Positions 34,843-48,300 of a stretch of DNA of 64,000 nucleotides are shown here, one piece after another. Source of the stretch: Pelodera strongyloides (Eukaryota > Nematoda > Chromadorea > Rhabditida > Rhabditidae); assembly GCA_036852015.1 (NCBI GenBank), contig JAANDG010000008.1, forward strand, positions 496,001 through 560,000, written 5' to 3'. Both the position numbers and the translations under genes were made by a program. The notes under the pieces were generated by a model that searched no databases, had not been told where the DNA came from, and was given only the letters and a program-made list of their open reading frames with translations. Positions within the stretch are counted from its first letter, which is position 1. Each line of letters opens with the position of its first letter.

Positions 34843-35220
34843 TGGATGGAGACTGGGGAGAGAACTTGTAAAATATTTTTAAACCTCTACCACGACGACT
34901 CTTACTAAGCATCCACTAAATATCTACTAAACCACTAGTCTATACCCGAACTAAAGCTTTTTTGGGGTCACTAGTGGATAAGCTTGTAATAAGGGGGTCC
35001 GAACAAGAAAAAAAACTAGTAGGATTAGACTTGTAAGGATAAGGGGCAACTATGTAGTTCCGTTATCTTTGAACCCCGTATATCCGGCAATTCACTCTCG
35101 TCAACTCAAGGGCCGGCTTTTCGTGCGATTCTTACCCTATACTCCTTCAATAAAACTCAAATATTAAATTCGCCAGGCGTACTACATAGACAGAATGGGG
35201 AAGCCGTTCAAATGAGACAT

Positions 35221-35228
35221 GCACACAC

Positions 35229-35280
<52 letters not shown>

Positions 35281-35520
35281 ACACACACACGCACACACAC
35301 TACGCACACACATACAGACTACACTACACTCGCACACACACTCATCACGCACATACATACACGCATACACACATACTGACACACACACAAAAACAACACA
35401 CACACCAACACACACCACACTCAGATACACACGCACAGACTAGCTCACATACACTCACACATTCTCACATGTACACACGCGTACACACATACCGACGCAC
35501 ACACATACACTCACACCGAA
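35221..35520. repeat. CA microsatellite and CA-rich flank
   Basis: A pure CA run of about 22 units (35234-35278) is followed by 240 bases of imperfect ACAC sequence. Confidence 0.92.
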
Positions 35521-35768
35521 CAAGTTTTCGAACACTGTAGGATAGACAAGAGGTTCGTTTAATTGATTAGTATCAAGTTCACATAGACTGACAGACAAAC
35601 CGTGCGGTGTGAAACTGAAACACTGCAGCCAGACTGTAACACTGCACGATCAGACTGTAGTACCATATAATTGGATCGACATTCGGTTTAAGTTCAGTAT
35701 TGCTACGACAACGGAAGCAAGTCTATAAGGGAACTTAATAGAGGGAATATCGATATATCGGTCTTTAC

Positions 35769-35948
35769 TTAAAGCGAAATACCTGCCGGTTCTTGAATCA
35801 CATCGACACACCAGCATTCTTATGCAGCGTATGCAAATGAACATAAAGTGTCATAAAAATCGAGCTAAATTCGAGTAAATTAGCATAAATACTTACGAAT
35901 TCAGTACTCCACGATGCGCTTCAAAAACCGGCCGGTGTTTCGCTTTAA
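35769..35948. mobile_element. Family-A palindrome
   Basis: Complete copy with TTAAAGCGAAATACCTGCCGG and CCGGCCGGTGTTTCGCTTTAA ends. Confidence 0.8.
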
Positions 35949-36544
35949 ATGCTCACGAGAAAATGAATTGAATACGCGAAGACAAACATTTATACTATAC
36001 AAATGGTGCTTATAATTGCACACGCGGCTAAAGCATACTGCATTTTTACACTTCGAATAAAGGTGAGGATCAACCGTTCGAATGGAATGAAAAATGTACA
36101 GACAGATAAACTGCATACAAATCTACCATGTGCATACCAAAGTTTCATTCTGTAGAATAGTAGAAAACTAGAATATGTGCGCTATAAAAGTGCCAGAAGA
36201 GCTAGGCGAAACGTGAAAGTTATCACTGAAAAAGGCGCGCACTAGTTTGGCAAGCTTTTGGCACCCGCGCCGCACGCAATACGCAGGAATAGAAATTGTA
36301 CAACCAAAGTACAAAGCTACAAGGCATAGTTTTCTACAAAAAAAAAAGGAAAATAGGAAAAAACATGAAATGTGAAGCTTGTTATCTTTAGTTGGCGATC
36401 AGCTGGCGCATTTCACAGTGGCAATGTTGCCCCGTGCAAAAGGTCATCTTTATTCTTTATTAGAAGGTTAAAGAAATAAAAGAGAAGACAAAAGAGGAAA
36501 AGAAGGACAATGAGGAAGTTGCGGTAATAAATCATCACTTTCAT

Positions 36545-36632
36545 TCTCTCTCTCTCTTTAAAAATATTTTTCTCTGTAGTCTCTCTCTATATCTCTCTCT
36601 CTCTCTCTCTTTTTCTCTCTATCTCCCTTCAA
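36545..36632. repeat. CT microsatellite
   Basis: CTCTCT tract, pyrimidines on the plus strand. Confidence 0.9.
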
Positions 36633-36750
36633 AATACAACTCTGCCTCTCTCCCTCTGATTTTGGGTATTTATTTCTATCGTCTCCGATTATTCGTACTG
36701 TCACTGTCACGTCCTCACTACAGTGAATTCTGAGACACTCTCCCACGTTA

Positions 36751-36933
36751 TTTAAAGGGAAGTACCGGCCGGTTTTTGAAACATATCGAGTACACCAGCA
36801 TTCGTAGGCAGCTTATGCAAATGAACATAAATTAGAATAAAAAATCGAGCTAAATCTAGTAAATTAACATAAATACGTAAGAAATCAGTTGTTCACGATG
36901 CGTTTCAAAAACCGGCCGGTATTTCGCTTTAAA
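36751..36933. mobile_element. Family-A palindrome
   Basis: TTTAAAGGGAAGTACCGGCCGG at the left and CCGGCCGGTATTTCGCTTTAA at the right. Confidence 0.8.
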
Positions 36934-37725
36934 AACCAGAGCAAACCCTAAAAATTATTTCAAGGGGAGAAACGCTGTTCTATCAGAACGTAAAAATCTA
37001 TATGAACGTTGAGAGATTTGTTAGTTGCTCAACGTGTGCGTATGCGGCGTGCCCCATCTTGGGCTCAACGTGTGCGGTATGCCTCATGTTTGGGCTTCAG
37101 TACTCTGACATAGAGATACAGCGTCTGTATATAAACAATTTTAAAAAAAAACAATGGTATTTATGTGTATGTATAGAACGCAGGTAAAGAAAGAAACATC
37201 CAGTAAGACAGATTGTATAATTGCGCATTCGTGCAACCTTCTGTTACTACAGGTACAAGAAACTTTGCTGACTTTCAAATAGTATGCAAGAACGAGCTCT
37301 CTCCCAAGCCTCACAGTGGGGTGCATTTCATTTGGAACTTGCTCCCCGAAGATCAATTAACATTTGATAAGGTCAACTATGCTAATATGACCTCTGAACT
37401 ATAAATGAAAGACACAATAATGTTAGACCACGTCGTAGATCAGTAATTCCAATAAACTCTTGCTCCCCTAGCCTACGTTCAAAAGGAATATTTTCAAGGG
37501 TCAAATATGCTACATCAAAGAAAGTTTAGGTACAGTTAGACCACGTCGTAGATACGCGCGTCATATAAACAATTCAATTTTAGGTTAGAGTGACAATGAT
37601 GCGCATTGGGGTTTATGTTCATGGACTAGACACACCGGGGGAAACCGTTCGGCTCTGAAACGATGTATTGGGTGAGATTAAGTATTGGGGAGAAAGAGAT
37701 TGGGAGTTCTCATTCTTTCTGCGAT

Positions 37726-37801
37726 TAGAGAGAGAGCGCGAGAGAGAGAGAGACAGGGAGAGAGAGAGGGAGACAGAGAGAGAGAGAGAGAGAGAGAGAA
37801 G
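37726..37801. repeat. GA microsatellite
   Basis: Imperfect GAGA tract on the plus strand. Confidence 0.9.
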
Positions 37802-38039
37802 GGATTTAACGAGCGTATCGCCCGTGGCAATCGCGGTCAAGTCGCGGCTCAACCGAGCGCGTTGAGTTGATAGGTTGATGTAGTCGACCATGTGTACAAA
37901 ACACTGGGGAACACCCTGATTTCAAAAGACTAAGTTGACAAAAACCTTCCAAGTGTCTAACCTCTATGTGTCTAATGCTGGAGAGTCTGTTATATGCGTT
38001 CGGAATAATTTGTATTACTACACCTTATCGGCTCACTGT

Positions 38040-38207
38040 GAAAGCGAAATACCGGCCGGTTTTTGAAACAGGCCATGGACAACTTCATTCTTATGCATTT
38101 ATGCTAATTGGTTAATTGGTCGATTTTTATTCTAAATTTGTGTTCATTTGTATAAGAGAATGCAAAGTTCACGTTCACGATGCCTTTCAAGAACCGGTCG
38201 GATATGT
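38040..38207. mobile_element. Family-A palindrome
   Basis: The left end AAAGCGAAATACCGGCCGG is intact; the right end (CTTTCAAGAACCGGTCGGATATG) is decayed. Confidence 0.65.
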
Positions 38208-38640
38208 AAGTAATAGGATTGAAACATTTTAATTTTCAAAAAAGCAGACAAGTGAGATCGGGTCCTACACAAAGTAAATGGTTCATTTTGTCATGGGAGA
38301 CAAATTATCGGTCAGCCATAATTATTCGAAAGTAATTATTTAAAAGAAAAGCGATTAAAGCTCATTTTCATACGAGGCGTGAGGTATTATCTTTTGAACA
38401 ATAAACTCGTCGGAAAGACAAGGCGAAGAACGAGTAATAAAGCGCAATCAAACACGCAACTGGTCGGAAACTATCGATGAATTATTACTATACTTTTCTT
38501 ACTAAAATCCTTGAAAACGCTTACATATTTTGCGAACGGAAGCGCGATTTTGTGTGTTTGACAGAACAGAGTGTTGTTGCTTGCAAAGACGAGTTATCAG
38601 CGGAATTCGCCAGAAAGAGAGAGGGAGGGAGAGGAAAATA

Positions 38641-38981
38641 ACAGAGAGAGAGAGAGAGAGAGAGAGAGAATAATGCAGGTTCGCGATCAATGAAGGTCTG
38701 CGCAGCTGTTTCTTTTGAACTGTTGCAAGAAGACAATCGGGTTGAATCGTTAGTTAGAGCGACACTACCCTATTGAAACTGGGTTCACACAATATAAGAA
38801 TCGGCGCGTGTAAACGTTACAGCGTGTAAACGGCGTTATGTCCGCTGGCAAAATTGCAAGCCATACACATTCCGCGCGCCGACTTGCCAACTGTATTTTG
38901 CATGCTCTTCTGCGCGGCTTACGCGCCAGTGTTTTTCTTCAGTTGGTAACCTTTCCCTATGGGCTACAGTTTCTGGAAAAC

Positions 38982-39017
<36 letters not shown>

Positions 39018-39365
39018 CGAACAGAGACCTTACACTGGGAATCTTTTGCAGGGCTCTACTTTCAGGCAATGAAACGCTCATCCCCAGTATGTCTAATAAC
39101 CTCAATCACATAATTCTTTCCTCCGCTTGTCGTGCAATTAATAAATCGGGCAGCCAGTGTTCGTCTGATTTTCGAGAGATCGAACACGAATCAAATCGTC
39201 AAAACAAACAGAATTTCTGAGAAGATTTGCAGAGGGAGAGGGAGAGAGAGAGGGAGGTAGAAAAAGCGAGAGAAGGAGATAGGGGTGTGGGGAGAGAGGA
39301 AGCGAGAGAGAGAGAGAGGAGAGAGAGATTGGAGGGAGGCGAGAGTGAGGGGGAAAGGGAGGAGG
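38641..39365. repeat. GA microsatellites
   Basis: GAGA tracts at 38641-38669, 38983-39018 and 39232-39365. Confidence 0.9.
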
Positions 39366-39710
39366 AGATAGCTTCAGAGCTCTCAGTACTAGCCTGAAGA
39401 TCGATGCAATGATTGTAAATTAAAAATGTGTTTATATTCAAACATAGCTGGCACAACACCAAAACACAAACTGTATACATAGGTTATCATAGTGCATATG
39501 CATATGCACTATGCACTATGCGTTTGCATATGCATAGGATAGTAAGTCATGATGATTATTCTCGATTCAAAATTGACAGTTATCCCTTTGATCAAATGTA
39601 CGAAAAATGAATATGATGCTGATTTTTCTCTCACAAAAGTGGCGACTTCTTCCGGGCGGAGAATTATATAGAAAACTGAATCACGCTCATACCAAACAGT
39701 CTGCCTCCCT

Positions 39711-39954
39711 CTCTCTCTCTCTCTCTGGCTTTCTCTCTCTCTCTCTCTCTCTCGACGTCTCTGACTAGATGATCGCATTCCAGGCATACCAAGACTGAGG
39801 AGATACTGTAGTCGATGAGGAAAGGGAAGACAGTCAGAGAGTAATGACTTTATCAGAGAGAATGATCAGATGGGCGACTTAGAGACTAGGAGACAAGAGA
39901 GAGAATAATAGAGAGAGAGCCAGAAAAAGAGAGAGAAGAGAGAGAGAGAGAGAA
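39711..39954. repeat. CT tract and facing GA tract
   Basis: CTCTCT at 39711-39753 and GAGAGA at 39893-39954 face each other across about 140 bases and could fold back. Confidence 0.85.
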
Positions 39955-41816
39955 TTCTCGTGATTTTTGCTTTATATGGTGTTGATATAATATAAGAATT
40001 GCTCAAGTGTGACAATATAAAATGATAAACATAATATTTATCATTTTATTTGAGAAAAATAGGAAAAAAATGTTATGAAACGTCTAAGAGTTCACGTCGT
40101 ATGAAAACACAAGCACGTACACTGGTGGAAACTTGGCGACATCGCCGCGCCGAAAATGAGGGACCCACAGCGGGGCGGCGCACACCGCCTAGAGTGCGCG
40201 GTAGGTGCGTCCACAGGATATTTAACTCCGGTTGTAGTACCCGCGGCGCACTTTTTGTAGGCAGGTGCCCCACGCATGCGCTCCAGAGCGAATCAGTGAT
40301 GTGGGCCGACTTCCCAAGGTATACATGATAGCAAGCAAAAGACTACCCAATGGAGGGAAGAAAATACCCCAAGGGTAAAGAGGAGACCTCCCTGGGGAGA
40401 AAAGTACAATCTGAAAAATATCTTTGGGGGACCGAAACCGAGTGAAAATCCGAGTGTGTGTCGGTGAACACGGCCTCTCCTCTCATTTGTTTGTTTTGTT
40501 AATTTGAAAATGAGGTGCTGGCCCCCCGAAGACTGATCAGAAGTACAAATACACAGGGAGAAAAGCACAAGAGCGATGGGAAAGCAACTACCAAGACTAC
40601 CCGAAAACACACGGTGAATAATGTTCCCTAGGGAGAAATTCGTCAAGGTGGGCACGTGGACAGTCTACCTTTCCTCTACCGATTTGCCTGGGTAGGAATC
40701 TCCCAAAACGTGAATATGATATGCTCTCTAGAGAGAAAACCTCATAGAGGTTTGTTTGAGCCTACATATATACCTAGGTTTACCTGAACTTACATTTGAA
40801 TTGAAGACTGTGGGTAAGAATTCAATGCAGTCTCCTCCCAAAGCAGATTGCGCAGATGGACAAAGAAATTTGCATAGAAGATATGGGCAGCATAGTTTGA
40901 AACCATGACGCGAAGATGTGCTTTATGACTTACCAGGCGATACTTCAAGGCTCAACATACTCACGAAAGGGGCATACTCATATGTAGCGTCTGCAAAGTA
41001 TCTTCCAGTATAAGAAGACTCAATTGCGCTTATTTTGAAGAGTTACGAAAATTGGCCTACTTATACCAAACGTCTAAAACGTAGAAAAACGTTGCGGACG
41101 TAAAAACAAAATCACACGGCTTCAAACCTTTCTCTTTTTTATAATAAGATTATGAAAGTAAGTTTATAAGTTTTTTATAGATACCTATATATCTATTCGA
41201 AGTATCCATTGACTACTTATTACCTGGCAGTACTCCATCAACAACCATAATTGTTTTATTATTCACTGACTTTCTCAATAATTCAGAAACTAATATAAAT
41301 ATTTCCACTTCTATCTCCTATGTATTCCGTGTAAGCGCCCGCATTCCCCGACGCCCAGTCACCCAAACTATGAATCAAAACATGCACAACAAAATGGAAG
41401 ACGACATCAGAATAGAATGTAAATACGTATCGAAAAAGAAACTAATTTTGGTCGAACGTTGCGCTACGGACACGGGACCAACGAAGATGTCAAATGTCTG
41501 ATTCTGGACCTTTAACACTTTAACCTTGGAATTATTCTCTTTCACATCTGCACACTTTTTGAGATTTTAATATTTTACCAACAATCGTACATAAGTGTAA
41601 GTGAGTACCTAAATGAAGAACGTTTCCAGTGTCAGCAGCTAATTCGAGTTCGAACGAAAATGGTTACAATCCGCAGTATATGTAGATGCACCGATATCAG
41701 AACATGAGGGAATGCCGAAGAAGATCAAAAAGGGACACGATTGTAAATTATCACATTCGTCATGTTTGATGATAATGATGTGCCGGTGAAGCTCAGAGAA
41801 CGACAAACAGGCAACG

Positions 41817-41873
41817 ATGGAGAAAGAGAGGAAAAGACAGGAGGGAGAGAGGGAAGAGAGTGAGAGAGAGGAC

Positions 41874-41910
<37 letters not shown>

Positions 41911-42090
41911 GGGAGAGCGACTAAACATGGAGATCAGACTATGTATTCTTTGTCCTACAAGAAGTGGATCTCTATCCAGACAGACAAGAAGGCGACCCAC
42001 GACCACTTGACGACTTGACTCTCCTTGTATTTTGTGTGCTCAGTTTGTTGTACTTGATCTTTCTCTCTCTCTCCCTTTGTTTCAACTCTT

Positions 42091-42123
<33 letters not shown>

Positions 42124-42124
42124 T
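41817..42124. repeat. GA tract and facing CT tract
   Basis: GAGA at 41817-41922 and CTCT at 42058-42124, inverted relative to each other across about 135 bases. Confidence 0.85.
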
Positions 42125-42342
42125 TTCGTTCTCTTCAATCTATCTGTCTATCTCATACACATTTTACTGATTGTATTCATTATAAAAATGCTGTAGTACG
42201 AAACAGCCACACTGCAAAGATGTTTAGCTCGATTTAATTCGATGAAAAATCCAGAATTAGGTTTTTTTCCAAAAACAAGCCTATAGTGACAAGTGAAACA
42301 AAAAACGTCGCGATGCATGCACAAAAACAAAACAAAATACTA

Positions 42343-42348
42343 TTTATT
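42343..42348 (-). terminator. Polyadenylation signal AATAAA of SerRS-like gene
   Basis: A canonical AATAAA on the minus strand, 24 bases after the stop codon at 42373. Confidence 0.7.
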
Positions 42349-42372
42349 AAAACTCTACCTAACAATATAACT

Positions 42373-45300
42373 TTAATTACTAGCTTTCTCCTTAACTGCT
42401 TCCGCAAGGACTTTTGGATAATCTTTGCCTTCCAAACTATTGTCCACAAGTTTTGCCAGCAAACGATAGAGATCAACTTCGACGAAACTGAAATAATGAT
42501 AAATAATAATAATAATAATAAAAATAATAATTGCAATGTTCCATTTAGCCCTCAATTCCACCCCACTAGAACCATGGGTGCAGAGAACATCCAGTGAGTG
42601 TTCTCTGGTGCCCACCTGGTGCGTACACACACCCGGCCCCTCTGGCGCCCTCTCTGCATATAGGGCAGCAGAAAGAACACTCGATGAAATATCCTAAATA
42701 GGCTCGGGCCTCCCATGAGACCCTGAGCAATAATTTTTGGGGTCCTACCTGGAGGTAGGGCACAAATGAGAAAGTTGAAGGCTATTCAGAAATAGGCAAT
42801 GAAAACCAATTGTACTATGTACAGATAGGTTCATCTACACAACACACATGATCTGTTAAATTCGTTGTTTAATAAAGAAAGAAAATAGAATTGTCCACTT
42901 GATAAACCAGCTACATTAGCATGTTTCGCATCAAACTCGTTTATTAATCGCATTCATAACTCGACAACTACTTTAGCGGGACTATCCTTTGCGTGCAACT
43001 ACTTTCTATATCTCACTCCATTCATTACAGTAATCCCCAATTATCTCAGGAATTACATAATTGACTAACCCCATATGCGCGAAGCCAGTATCCGTCTGTA
43101 AATTGGCTCTTCTCGAGATGTACTCTCCGATTGTGGATACACGAGCAACTTCGACGCCGCCTAGAAAAGGCAAGCTGTAAAGCTGACGAACTCGCAACCG
43201 GAACTATTCTAGTCAACAGACAACCGCCACCGCATATAAATTTAATATTTCAATAAGGTTCCCTTCCCCTTCACATACTACTTCACAAGCTAAACCATAA
43301 GGCGTATGCACTCAAAATGAAAATACGCAATGTTACGAAATCTACATTAGAAGCGAGCAGCAATTTCATAGTTAATAGAATTGTCGTAACACTACTTCTT
43401 CTATCACACCAAGTTTCCCACCTATCGTGAATGCTTTGCCACATTGCTCGTAGTTATGAAGATTTCTTGCTGGAAGGTGAACCGATTCAAATTCCATTTC
43501 CAAGATGTCACTAAATGAAAGGGATATTAAAATTTATAATTAACATGTGTGTACATAAATTACATATGTATGATCCCACCAAATAGTAGTACGCATAATC
43601 TTTATACAACTGCATTAGAAAAACAGCAAGGCATGACTATCAAGGAATTGACGATTCGACTTTTTTTGAATAGCAAAGGCAAGGCAGAAGACACATATAT
43701 ACGGTGATTTAAGAATCATGCCGTCGTAGATAGCGGTAGACCGGTACTAAATGCGGAAAGGCGATCTCAATAGTCTCATTCCATACTTTTACGTTAATCT
43801 CAAACAGCTGCCTTGCCCGAAATCGAACCCGACATCTCTTTTAGAGTCTAACGCTCTACCAATTGCGCCGCTTTGACCGTAAGACCATATCCCAACCTCC
43901 TACAGTACTACTACTAGTATCACCAAGAACTCAGCCTTATAGGGACTCTAACCCCAACATCTCTAAGCACGTCATTACTTGCCGTAAGACCATATACCAA
44001 CCCCCTACAGTACAACTACTAGCAGAACCAGTACTCAGCCTTTAGGGACACCAACCCCAACATCTCTAAGCACGTCATTACTTGCCGTAAGACCATATAC
44101 CAACCCCCTACAGTACAACTACTAGCAGAACCAGTACTCAGCCTTATAGGGACTCTAACCCCAATATCTCTAAGCATGTCGATGTCACTACTTACCGTAA
44201 GACCATCTCAACTACTGAAGCTGCCGAAGCAACAGCCAAATACAGCTCCTTCTCACTACGGCACAATACAAGTTGGGTGTATTTTTGGCGTTGACGGCAC
44301 GATATCAGATCATATCTACCTGCAAGGAAACGACTTTATACTTTAGACATATATTAAGAAAGGATTAAAACGATAATGCATCGGATATAGATGGGAAAGA
44401 AAAATTCAACATTCATTCTTTTTTTGTATTAAATTTTTCTTCTTCTCAGACCTCAGATGACTCATATTCACAACAAAAGTTAAGTCTCAAAGCACTTTAA
44501 ATTCAACGCAATGTATCACACGATGCATAAAGTGCATGTTGCACGTCAACTACAGTTAGGGGTTCATGATTGTTGGTCAGTATCAAGTGTCAAGCACAGC
44601 AAAAATAGGTATCGTAAAAAGTACGCATACTATGAACGCCATATTTTACTGTTAGGTATTAGAGTATGGGGTTTGCAAGTATGCCAAAAACGGCGAGTTT
44701 TCCTTGCAAGTATCAATTCGCAAAATCGTGTGCTTTTTACACCAATTTACCGTAACTTTGACACATCCACACTATAGAAAATCCGCCAACAAAGCAAATC
44801 ATTTGTCGGACAAATGGTCCCGTGGCGATCGGTCGTAAAAACTGCCTGTAGATATGTTCGTGTAGTGCCAAGATACGGTAAATTTTTCGATACTTGCAAG
44901 GAAAATCGGGCATACTTGCAAACCCCAGTATACCTAAGAATTCATACTATAGTTTGTAGTGTAATGTTTCACATATGTGTTGTAACATCTGTTCGCGATG
45001 TTTGATCATTAGCACGAATGTTTCACGTGCAACATATTGTCTGTCTAGGGTATGTGCAATTGTATTCTCTTATGACAATTATCACGTAGGCACTACTATA
45101 TAAGCAACCTCCGATATCACTCTAGGACTTTCTCTCGACTACACTACTGAGTTGTCTACCATACTTATCGCCCGTATCTACAGTATAATAAACAATTTAT
45201 TATACATCGTCTACCTCTCTGTTCGCTATCTGTTGTATACAGTATCCATACTTTTGTATACACAACATTTACAGTTTCAGCATAATGATGTCAACCGCTA

Positions 45301-48300
45301 CATACGAAATACCATCTCATATGCAGCAGTCGACATAACATACGGAGAAACAACTCACTCTCACAGCTAACCTGATTTTGCCATATATTGCATTCCACAA
45401 CTATGGAAGCAAAGGGGCCAGTCATTGGTTTTGGATGAAAATTGGGCCCTGAAATATGTGAATTTGGAAATAAAAGACTGGCGACATTTTGGCGCACACA
45501 ATGTGCCAGCTTGCGGCGAAGACACCTCATTTGTTTGCGGCGAAGCTTCCGCGTTGCACATTTCTTTCAAAGTCAAAGCAATTCCTCCCAAACCTCAAGA
45601 ACATCGACACCAGGGAAGGCAGTGAGTGGCCAGTGAGAAACGTTTCCGGGAACGATGGAGATCCATCAGAGAAAGAACTGAAAGAAAAGAAAAGAAAAGT
45701 CAAATTAGACTTCTAGAAACGGGACCTGAGGCCGTTTCCACAAAAATTTAACGCTGGGGTAGGTTACAGGCGTCTCCTGTTTAGCGTGATCTTTCGGCTT
45801 TCTCTGCCTTTGACAGCGCAGCGGGAGAAGGCCGAGAGACCACGCTAAGTAAGGAGACGCCTGTAACATACCCCAGCGTTAATTTTTTCTGAAAACTCAG
45901 GATTCCACATCCTAGTACATGTGTGAGGTGTGAATAAAGTGAAATTCATGATAAACCCTGAGGGTCTAATTTAGAACCAATCTAGAACCCACAAATGTGA
46001 TAGAATTTTACAAACAACATGTGAATTAAACTGATAATTACAGTTATTCTGAACACTTCCAGAGATGTACGATGTTTCGCTGCAGTTACGTATAACCTAT
46101 AACCTAGCATTGTCATCGCGATAACTCGTCAAAAAACTCTCATGATAGTTCGCATGAATCCATGAGACGTCTCATGAGAGGTGGGCGGGGCTTGTGGTGA
46201 TACTTTAGAAAAGTATCGCGAACAAGCCACCTCTGATCTCACGATACTTGGAAAGTCGCGAGAGTTGTTGCAAACGTTTCATAAGACTACAATGGGTCTC
46301 GAGAGGCAAATTTTATTTCTTACACGATAACTTTTTGGAAATTATTTGACTTACTGAAACAGAAGTTTTGTACATAATTTATATTTGTGCGACAGTTCTA
46401 ATATATAAAAACTGTGTTAGGCAATAGAATAAAACAAAAACAAATAACCGTTCTCTAACCAGTTAGTTGTAAGTATACCAGCAAATTGCAAATTATTTCG
46501 TTCCTAGAAGTGTATTGTTCCCACAAAATCAACTCAACGGTTATTACAAATAAACAACCACTTCCCATTTACATCATTTGTTTTGTTTAGGAACGAGGAT
46601 TTCATTATGTCTCCTTTTCAAGTGACTGCCCGGTCTTTTATGAGAGCAAAGAGCGCACATATAAGTTAACGCCCGCAGAGTGCGCCGCAGAGAGTGAGTA
46701 CCCTATATAAGCAGCCGCAAAAAAAAGCGGCAGACCACCCCTTCGGAGACCCTCAGTGTGGTCAAAAGTATCAGAAGTGAGGCGCTTAATACAACTTCAT
46801 GTGGCAGATCGGGCATGTGTGCGCCACACGTACTTTGATGCCACCATTGCCACTTGGATAATTTCTTGAGAGTTGGATGATGACCAAAAATAAGCGGAAA
46901 TCTTGATTTTTTGTATGAGGATCATTTGTGCATCATTCGAAAGAGAATTTCGCGCTTGTAAACGTGACGTGTCTCGCTTACTTCAATTGTTTCATTTTTG
47001 CAGCGAAAAAGCCCCTTGAATACACTGAATCAGAAAATTTGCGCAATGAAATGATCTTCGTAGAGGAAAGTAACGAGTGAGCTTATTGGCGTGTATTAGG
47101 CTGGAAATATTACAGCAGGCTTCATAATCGCATATCAGTTTCTTGCCATGTGCATATATGACCTTTCTTTTTACATACTCGTCTGTTAAATGTGCTCCGT
47201 GGAAATTTTTTACTTACGTCCAAAATGGCAGTCGAAACCTCTTTTACAAAGCTTTACTGCCTTATTACATTCAATGCGTTAACTTACGCCAAATAACTTA
47301 AGTAAACTGTGCTTCACGCTTTCTCAACAAAACATTGTCTGACTCTACAAATTTACAAAGTCTCGAGACGTATCGCGAACTTTCTAAGCATGTGAGATAG
47401 TTGTAGTCTCATGAACCCGCGCGCCGGCTTTCGCGATACCTGCGACCTCCCATCATCACCACAGGCCACGCCCCCATGAGAGCGAGGCACCTCGCGCTCA
47501 TGAAGGAAAAAAGGCTATCGAGAGCTGCGAATTATCATGAAAAAACTCTCGATAGCAAAAACTATCGTGTAAGCAATGCTCTAGGGGACATACACTAAGT
47601 AACACAGCAAAAACAACCTTCACGTACCTTAGAACTTTCGCATCAACATTACACGCTTGGACAACCGCCGCTCTGACCATATGCGGTGGAGAGACCAGAA
47701 TAGACGTGGGAAAAGCTCCCAGGAAAATACCACTAAAATGAAATTCAATTACTTCATTCTCTTCAGTTAGTTCTGTCTTATCTTTATTGGAGAAAACCCA
47801 GGTAGTCTGAAGGTTCGGCACGTGCTTACCCATTAAAGTATTGTTACACTGGACATCCCAAATGGAGAGACCCAACTTGCTGTATTATAATAAAGTGGAT
47901 TCATCAAATCATAAGGATAATACAAGTATCCCTATGGCACGGGCGGACTACAACACAAAAGACGAATAATCAGCCCAATGTCGGCACACCTTCTGCGAGC
48001 ACATATTCTTAGTTACTTCCCTTTCACAATCCACAAATCATACTGAAAAGGTAAGATTAAGATAATACCCAACCAGAGAATCTAAGCTGCATATTCCTGC
48101 AGAAAGTGCAAAAAGTCAGATAATTATAATAACATACGTTAGTGTATTGAGCATGGTGGCAATATGTCCAACTAAGTGAACAACTTCAGCTTCACGATCT
48201 AGCCGAACTAATCCTTGTCTGAAACAATCATTCTTTAATTATATTGATTATTCGCTGAGGGCAACGCGTTGACATTACAGTATACATATCAACAAGATAA

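Larger units (their letters stand above)
27941..42342. other. 14-kb gene-poor, repeat-rich interval
   Basis: No complete gene can be supported. A possible minus-strand exon lies around 28403-28520 (open frame ending KRFFDAVKRVTQPLDAW before a donor-like CAGAAG/GTGGGC); it may be 5' UTR of the FERM gene. The rest is GA, CT and CA microsatellites, family-A and family-B palindromes, and GC-rich patches at 38800-38960 and 40120-40320. Long open frames here are mostly simple repeats translated. Confidence 0.6.

Noticed and set aside
35182..35443. Cys/Val-rich or His/Thr-rich open frames
   Set aside because: They are the CA microsatellite read in different frames.
37213..37404. 63-codon plus-strand open frame ending in MTSEL
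   Set aside because: No splice context or domain; part of it resembles other palindromic repeats with TTGCTCCC ends nearby.
43006..43069. Extension of SerRS-like exon 10 to an in-frame stop
   Set aside because: Splicing at the GGGTTAGT donor to the 42373-42487 exon restores the SerRS C-terminal helix (YRLLAKLVDN) and a nearby AATAAA, so the extension is read as intron.
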